Assembly: GCF_039749495.1 (NCBI RefSeq)
Contig: NZ_JBDLLU010000005.1
Location: forward strand, 62,001 to 126,000
DNA length: 64,000 bases
Reading direction: 5' to 3'
Source of the DNA: Dehalogenimonas sp. THU2
GTDB taxonomy: Bacteria; Chloroflexota; Dehalococcoidia; Dehalococcoidales; Dehalococcoidaceae
The notes under the pieces were generated by a model. That model was given only the letters and a program-made list of their open reading frames with translations, made no database searches and was not told the origin of the DNA. Positions 61,908 through 64,000 of this stretch are shown here, piece after piece. The translations under genes and the position numbers were made by a program. Positions within the stretch are counted from its first letter, which is position 1, and each line of letters begins with the position of its first letter.

Positions 61908-62861
61908 GTGGATATAGGTTCGATCTGGGATATTATCATCCTCAACCCGTTGATCAACGGGATGGTCTGGCTTTCCAGTATTCTGTTTCACAGCTTCGGA
62001 TTGACCGTAATCGTACTGACCGCAGTTATCTTCGCGATAATGTATCCGCTGACCATCAAGCAGATGCGGGCAGCTCAGGCGATGCAGGAATTGCAGCCCA
62101 AAATCCAGGCTTTGCAGAAAAAATACGCAAAAGATCGGCAGCGCCTGGCCCAGGAACAGATGGCCTTGATGAAAGAATCCGGCGCCAGCGCTTCAGGTTG
62201 CCTGGTACCGATGGTGATCCAGATGCCCGTCTGGATCGCTCTTTATCAATCCATCATCCGCGTGTTGGCGGTGACGCCGGAAGATTTCCTTAATCTTTCT
62301 GAGCGCTTGTACGACTGGCCGGTACTCTATCAATCCTTGCCACTCGACAGCCAATTTCTTTGGATCAATCTGGCCGTACCGGATTATGTTCTGGCTCTGT
62401 TCGTCGGTCTGGCGATGCTGATACAACAGAAGATGACCATGGTGCCTTCAACCGATCCTAAAGTAGCCGCACAGGGCAAGATGATGTTGTTCATGATGCC
62501 TGCCATGTTCGTCTTTATCTCGATCACCTTTCCGGCAGGTCTGGCGTTGTACTGGTTGACCTCAAGTATTTTACGTGTCATCATTCAGTTCTTCGCCACT
62601 GGTCCCGGGGAACTGAAACCCTGGTTTCAGGGCATGGTGGCCAAGTTTGGCCCTGACAAGGGTGTTAAACCCCGCGTCGCAAGAGTTGAAAAATCACCTG
62701 CTAAACAGCCGGTTCAAGTTGTGGTGGAACAGACTGAGGAGATAATTGATGAGAGATCTGGAGATATTCGCACGGACAGTGGACGAAGCGATAAGCAGCG
62801 CCCTGGACAAGCTAAAGGCAAGCCGGGAAGAGGTGGAGATCGACGTCATAAGCGAAGGTAG
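61908..62861 (+). CDS. yidC: Membrane protein insertase YidC
   Basis: 317 aa, GTG start at 61908. Short Gram-positive/Chloroflexota-type YidC without the large periplasmic domain: first helix, then the hydrophilic groove LTIKQMRAAQAMQELQPKIQALQKKYAKD, SGCLVPMVIQMPVWIALYQSI, and helices ending at YWLTSSILRVIIQF. It has a basic C-terminal tail (KPGRGGDRRHKRR) that could bind ribosomes. That tail is encoded in a 113-base overlap with jag. Confidence 0.94.
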   Translation: MDIGSIWDIIILNPLINGMVWLSSILFHSFGLTVIVLTAVIFAIMYPLTIKQMRAAQAMQELQPKIQALQKKYAKDRQRLAQEQMALMKESGASASGCLVPMVIQMPVWIALYQSIIRVLAVTPEDFLNLSERLYDWPVLYQSLPLDSQFLWINLAVPDYVLALFVGLAMLIQQKMTMVPSTDPKVAAQGKMMLFMMPAMFVFISITFPAGLALYWLTSSILRVIIQFFATGPGELKPWFQGMVAKFGPDKGVKPRVARVEKSPAKQPVQVVVEQTEEIIDERSGDIRTDSGRSDKQRPGQAKGKPGRGGDRRHKRR

Positions 62862-63438
62862 TCATGGGATATTCGGTCTGGGGGCTGAAGAAGCCTGTAT
62901 TATCGCGAGGTTAAAAAATGACATCACGAACCGTCCGGTTACACGAGCCCATGACGCCGTGTCGGTCATTCAAGAAGTAATTCAAGCCCTTCTCGATCGG
63001 ATGGGCCTGGACGCTGGTGTGGAATACCTTCCGGATGCTATGGTAACGGAAGAAACTGGTAACGAATCCGGTATGGTTTTCGATATCCTGGGTGAAGATC
63101 TGGGATTATTGATCGGACGGCACGGTCAGACGCTGTCCAATTTCCAGTACCTGGTCCGCATTTTGGTAGCTCAGCGAGTTGGCGAGTACCTTCCGATCGT
63201 TGTCGACGTAAACGGATATCGTCAAAGACGTTTCAAAGCTTTGGAGACCCTGGCCAGGCGTACCGCGGAGCAGGTGCGCATCCGTAGAGTACCGTTCTCC
63301 CTTGAACCCATGCCGGCTTTTGAGCGCCGCATTGTCCACCTGGTATTGGCGAACGATCCAGCGGTGACAACCGAAAGCGTCGGTGTAGGTGAAGAGCGCA
63401 AAGTAGTTGTGGTACCCCGTGAAGGGTTATCAAAATAA
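62749..63438 (+). CDS. jag: Jag/KhpB RNA-binding protein
   Basis: 229 aa from the ATG at 62749 (GAGGAG eight bases upstream; a TTG directly before it is less likely). Jag N domain (1-50, EIFARTVDEAISSALDKLKASREEVEI), a KH domain with GEDLGLLIGRHGQTLSNFQYL and an R3H domain with LEPMPAFERRIVHLVL. It forms a complex with KhpA and binds many mRNAs and sRNAs. The first 38 codons overlap the yidC end in another frame. Confidence 0.94.
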   Translation: MRDLEIFARTVDEAISSALDKLKASREEVEIDVISEGSHGIFGLGAEEACIIARLKNDITNRPVTRAHDAVSVIQEVIQALLDRMGLDAGVEYLPDAMVTEETGNESGMVFDILGEDLGLLIGRHGQTLSNFQYLVRILVAQRVGEYLPIVVDVNGYRQRRFKALETLARRTAEQVRIRRVPFSLEPMPAFERRIVHLVLANDPAVTTESVGVGEERKVVVVPREGLSK

Positions 63439-63471
63439 ATCAGACCTAGACCCAAAGTCTTAGTCTGATTT
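63437..63471 (+). terminator. Hairpin after jag
   Basis: AAATCAGAC (63437-63445) and GTCTGATTT (63463-63471) with an inner short stem. The stem ends in the T residues and overlaps a TTGACA box (63470-63475) of the next leader. Confidence 0.55.
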
Positions 63472-63508
63472 GACAGTGTTTTCGACAATGTGTTAATCTA
63501 GCGACATC

Positions 63509-63589
63509 ATGTTTTTCGGCAGGTTTAGCTACACCTTCGCCTTTACCAAGCGCACCAGAGTGCGCTTGGGCTGGTCGAACACGAACTAA
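63509..63589 (+). CDS. Candidate aromatic-rich leader peptide (26 aa)
   Basis: ATG at 63509 to TAA at 63587-63589; five of the first 12 residues are Phe and one is Tyr (MFFGRFSYTFAF). A TTGACA (63470-63475) is followed 18 bases on by TAATCT (63494-63499, with TGT before it), placing the start codon nine bases past the -10 box, the same geometry as other genes here. Inside the ORF a perfect stem CCAAGCGCAC/GTGCGCTTGG occurs and a terminator follows at 63613. It may be an attenuator leader for the next gene, or a chance frame. Confidence 0.35.
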   Translation: MFFGRFSYTFAFTKRTRVRLGWSNTN

Positions 63590-63612
63590 ACAGAACTTAA
63601 AAGGTTAAACTT

Positions 63613-63648
63613 AAAGACCACCTCCCAAGCGGAGGTGGTCTTTGTTTT
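63613..63648 (+). terminator. Strong hairpin before the acyl-CoA synthetase gene
   Basis: AAAGACCACCTCC (63613-63625) and its exact reverse complement (63631-63643), five-base loop, then GTTTT. It lies 21 bases upstream of the synthetase start, so it either ends the small leader transcript or is a regulated terminator. Confidence 0.75.
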
Positions 63649-63668
63649 GCGGGAGGTACTAGTACCAG

Positions 63669-64000
63669 GTGGAATCACGCACCATACCGGGACTTATAAA
63701 ACGCAACGCCGAACGCTGGCCGGATAAACCGGCGATGTGCTACAAGAACCTGGGCGTGTGGCAACGTTACACCTGGCGTGACTACTACGAGAAGGTGAAG
63801 TATTTCTCGCTTGGCCTGCTTAGTCTTGGATTGGAACCGGGCGATGTTGTAGCCATCATCGGCGACAATGAGCCGGAATGGTTTTGGGGCGAGTTCGCCG
63901 CGCAGGCCGCAGGTGCGATACCCACCGGTATATACGTTGATGCGGTGCCGGATGAAGTCAAGTTCGTAGTCAATCACTCAGGGGCAAGCTTTGCCATAGT
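63669..64000 (+). CDS. AMP-dependent (long-chain-type) acyl-CoA synthetase, 3' end cut by window
   Basis: 110 codons from the GTG at 63669 to the edge. A TAG at 63660 leaves this as the only start; GGGAGG (63651-63656) lies 12 bases before it. The text RNAERWPDKPAMCYKN, YTWRDYYEKVKYFSLGLLSLGLEPGDVVAIIGDNEPEW and AAQAAGAIPTGIYVDAVPDEVKFVVNHSGA is that of the N-terminal part of long-chain acyl-CoA ligases (FadD15/ACSL-like). It would activate a fatty or aryl acid as acyl-adenylate then CoA ester. Confidence 0.88.
   Translation, partial: MESRTIPGLIKRNAERWPDKPAMCYKNLGVWQRYTWRDYYEKVKYFSLGLLSLGLEPGDVVAIIGDNEPEWFWGEFAAQAAGAIPTGIYVDAVPDEVKFVVNHSGASFAI

Overview
The window is bacterial chromosome of moderately high GC, densely coded, with many overlapping stop/start junctions (ATGA) and no rRNA, insertion sequence, prophage or CRISPR that I can see. 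The gene content suggests a strictly anaerobic Chloroflexota of the Dehalococcoidia, most like Dehalogenimonas: a four-subunit pyruvate/2-oxoacid:ferredoxin oxidoreductase joined to NuoE/NuoF/NuoG-like (HymA/HymB-type) electron carriers, a B12-type ABC importer, MacB-like lipoprotein transporters, and an rpmH-rnpA-yidD-yidC-jag block. This taxonomic call is inference from gene families, not from a search.

Layout. 1-2.5 kb: the cut end of a sugar-nucleotidyltransferase gene, a 5'-truncated DUF58 remnant and a geranylgeranyl-reductase-type flavoprotein, all on the minus strand. 2.6-6.4 kb: a minus-strand operon of a DUF4418 membrane protein, a lipoprotein, a MacB/FtsX-type permease with its ATPase, and a second lipoprotein. 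6.5-13.6 kb: an AT-richer surface-type island with a polytopic glycosyltransferase-like protein, a methyltransferase and a giant Tat-exported multicopper oxidase carrying fibronectin and tandem Ig-like modules. 13.9-19.3 kb: a tight seven-gene operon dnaX-ybaB-recR-corA-csaA-alkD-recO. 19.4-26.4 kb: rpoD, dnaG, dgt and ppsA, all minus. From 26.6 kb transcription turns to plus: a bifunctional-nuclease gene, then a cofactor-sensing-type leader RNA with terminator (27.6-27.75 kb) in front of a lipoprotein with a molybdopterin-domain-like fold and a complete BtuC/BtuD/BtuF-type importer, then a TiaS-like protein, two tRNA-Ser genes, a GIY-YIG protein, a duplicated-domain lipoprotein and a cation/proton antiporter.

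35.3-41.4 kb is the central metabolic cluster: tRNA-Arg, the por gamma/delta/alpha/beta genes, then nuoE-, nuoF- and nuoG-like genes with no hydrogenase subunit. It should move electrons between pyruvate (or another 2-oxoacid), ferredoxin and NAD(P). 41.5-52 kb holds tRNA-Pro, a Hint-domain lipoprotein, NAD+ synthase, a tiny membrane protein, a toroid-fold protein, a fused RNA-methyltransferase/Maf protein, TypA and a DrrAB-type exporter. 52-58.3 kb holds a multi-PAS histidine kinase with its response regulator, and mutS2. 58.5-64 kb carries tRNA-Asp, rpsF-ssb-rpsR, rpmH-rnpA-yidD, a beta-propeller lipoprotein, yidC, jag and the cut start of an acyl-CoA synthetase.

The points most worth a second look are: a por gamma gene whose only reasonable start is ATC, with two further candidate ATC starts; a run of promoters placed so close to start codons that the mRNAs must be leaderless; the leader-RNA-controlled importer; the Hint-domain lipoprotein; the RlmD-Maf fusion; and a small aromatic-rich leader ORF with a terminator before the acyl-CoA synthetase.
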